Made by a program: the position numbers and the translations under genes
Origin: Methanomassiliicoccaceae archaeon UBA367
GTDB lineage: Archaea; Thermoplasmatota; Thermoplasmata; Methanomassiliicoccales; Methanomethylophilaceae
Direction: 5' to 3'
NCBI GenBank assembly: GCA_002506255.1
Contig: DAXF01000078.1
Coordinates: forward strand, 2,900-9,224
Length of the DNA: 6,325 bases
Part shown: one piece after another, positions 5,441 through 6,325 of the stretch
Layout: the number at the start of each line of letters is the position of its first letter
Position numbering within the stretch: the stretch's first letter is position 1
Notes under the pieces: model-generated
Told to the model about the DNA's origin: nothing
Database searches by the model: none
The model's input: only the letters and a program-made list of their open reading frames with translations

Positions 5441-5457
5441 CGTTTTTAAGGGCGCCC
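5441..5457 (+). promoter_or_regulatory. Possible hisG promoter with adjoining palindrome
   Basis: CGTTTTTAAG (5441-5450) resembles an archaeal TATA element and is followed by the 8-bp palindrome GGGCGCCC (5450-5457). Transcription would begin near 5470, leaving a leader of only about a dozen bases, just enough to carry the purine-rich site before ATG 5483. hisG could instead be read through from the upstream operon, since the gap is only 43 bases and no clear terminator is seen. Confidence 0.3.
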
Positions 5458-5471
5458 ATTCATGAAGGGGC

Positions 5472-5481
5472 GAGGGGAAGG
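5472..5481 (+). promoter_or_regulatory. Ribosome binding site of hisG
   Basis: The purine run GAGGGGAAGG lies immediately before the ATG at 5483, and GAGG is about 7 bases from it. This fits the start MTLRMAIPNKGRL, with the HisG motif at the usual distance from the N-terminus. The earlier ATG at 5462 is not in the hisG frame. Confidence 0.5.
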
Positions 5482-5482
5482 C

Positions 5483-6325
5483 ATGACTCTGAGGATGGCC
5501 ATACCGAACAAAGGAAGACTCAACGAAAGGACCGTAGAGCTCCTGATGAAATCAGGCCTGGATCTGGGAGAGGATTGGGGCAGAAGACTGTATATCTCTG
5601 TGAAGAACCAGGACCTAGAGGTAGTGTTCGTGAGAGCTCAAGATGTGCCAGAGCTCATAAACACCGGTGCAGTTGATTTCGGTATAACTGGTTGGGACCA
5701 GGTCGCCGAATCAGGCTACAAGATGCAGAAGCTGCTGGACCTGGAGTTCGGGTACTGCCGTCTTTCCGTTGCCGTGCCGGAGAATCTCGGCATGAAGAGC
5801 CCGGCGGAGATACCCGATGGATGCAAGGTAGCCACTTCTTTCCCGAAGCTCACCAAATCTTATTTCGAAAGGATTGGGAAGAAGGTTAAGATCATACAGG
5901 TGTCCGGTGCAGCAGAAATAATGCCTTACATGGGCGTCTCGGACATAATCGTAGATCTGGTGTCCAGTGGCTCTACGCTCAAGATGAACCGCCTTATTGA
6001 GCTTGACGTCATAGTCAAATCCCAAGCCGTGGCCGTATGCGGTAAGCTGGAGGCTGAGAAAAAAGAGGCTGTAACCGACATACTTGACTCGATACGCAGC
6101 GTCATAGAAGCCGAGAAGAAGATCTACCTAATGGCCGACGTTCCCGTGAAGAACCTGAAAGCGGTTGAGAAGGCCTGCCCTGGAATAGAGGGGCCTACAA
6201 TAATGAACATAGCCGGGAGGGACGACATGGTCGCGATACATGTGGTCATCAACAAGTGCGATGTATTCGACTCCGTCAATAAACTGAAGAAGCTTGGGGG
6301 CAAAGGCATACTGATCCTGCCCATA
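5483..6325 (+). CDS. hisG: ATP phosphoribosyltransferase, long form (3' end outside window)
   Basis: 281 codons are present with no stop; only a few C-terminal residues should be missing, as long-form archaeal HisG is about 290. The enzyme joins ATP and PRPP in the first, feedback-controlled step of histidine synthesis. Motifs are MAIPNKGRL (5-13), TGAVDFGITGWDQV (61-74), KVATSFPKLTKSYF (115-128) and the PRPP-binding block EIMPYMGVSDIIVDLVSSG (145-163), followed by STLKMNRL. Residues about 212-281 form the C-terminal ACT-like regulatory domain of the long form (KKIYLMADVP, GPTIMNIAGRDDMVAIHVV, LGGKGILILPI), where histidine normally inhibits. With this domain present, no HisZ partner is needed. 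The gene lies 43 bases after the homocysteine operon on the same strand and may be co-transcribed or have its own promoter. Confidence 0.96.
   Translation, partial: MTLRMAIPNKGRLNERTVELLMKSGLDLGEDWGRRLYISVKNQDLEVVFVRAQDVPELINTGAVDFGITGWDQVAESGYKMQKLLDLEFGYCRLSVAVPENLGMKSPAEIPDGCKVATSFPKLTKSYFERIGKKVKIIQVSGAAEIMPYMGVSDIIVDLVSSGSTLKMNRLIELDVIVKSQAVAVCGKLEAEKKEAVTDILDSIRSVIEAEKKIYLMADVPVKNLKAVEKACPGIEGPTIMNIAGRDDMVAIHVVINKCDVFDSVNKLKKLGGKGILILPI

Noticed and set aside
5711..6025. Antisense open frame opposite hisG.
   Set aside because: hisG motifs are continuous on the plus strand across this stretch; the reverse frame has no family features or start signals.

Overview
The window looks like a chromosomal stretch of a methanogenic archaeon, most likely of the Thermoplasmata/Methanomassiliicoccales type. 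The main evidence is a homocysteine synthesis set typical of methanogens and other anaerobes, an ACT-domain regulator of the archaeal COG2150 type, two genes whose BRE/TATA-like elements sit about 25 bases before the start codon (leaderless mRNAs), and frequent ATA (Ile) and AGG/AGA (Arg) codons. Of the eight stop codons visible, seven are TGA, one is TAA and none is TAG. That suits a lineage that reads UAG as pyrrolysine, but the sample is too small to prove it. The order-level assignment is an inference.

Layout. Positions 1-1096 (+) hold the end of an ABC-2 type exporter operon: the C-terminal part of a DrrA-like ATPase, then its membrane permease. The permease meets a minus-strand gene (1097-1597) tail to tail, with no base between the stop codons. 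That gene encodes an HTH plus ACT-domain regulator. It diverges from a small AroQ chorismate mutase (1704-1976, +), and the 106-base gap between them carries two face-to-face promoters and a perfect AAAAGCTTTT palindrome. A short hairpin with a T tract follows aroQ.

From 2093 to 5439 (+) runs a tight four-gene operon: aspartate-semialdehyde dehydrogenase (asd), the DUF39/COG1900 L-aspartate semialdehyde sulfurtransferase, its NIL-domain 2x[4Fe-4S] ferredoxin partner, and a UPF0280/COG2122 protein thought to act in persulfide formation. The first two are 4 bases apart; the next two junctions are ATGA overlaps. Together they form a complete module from aspartyl phosphate through aspartate semialdehyde to homocysteine, bypassing homoserine and O-acyl-homoserine. 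After a 43-base gap, the window ends inside a long-form hisG, which lacks only its last few codons.

How it fits together. The right three quarters of the window is an amino-acid biosynthesis neighbourhood. Aspartate semialdehyde is the precursor of homocysteine (Met), Thr and Lys, and in many archaea also of the aromatic amino acids through the 2-amino-3,7-dideoxyheptulosonate route. The grouping of asd, chorismate mutase, hisG and an amino-acid-sensing ACT regulator is therefore coherent. No tRNA, rRNA, CRISPR array, insertion sequence or other mobile element was seen.
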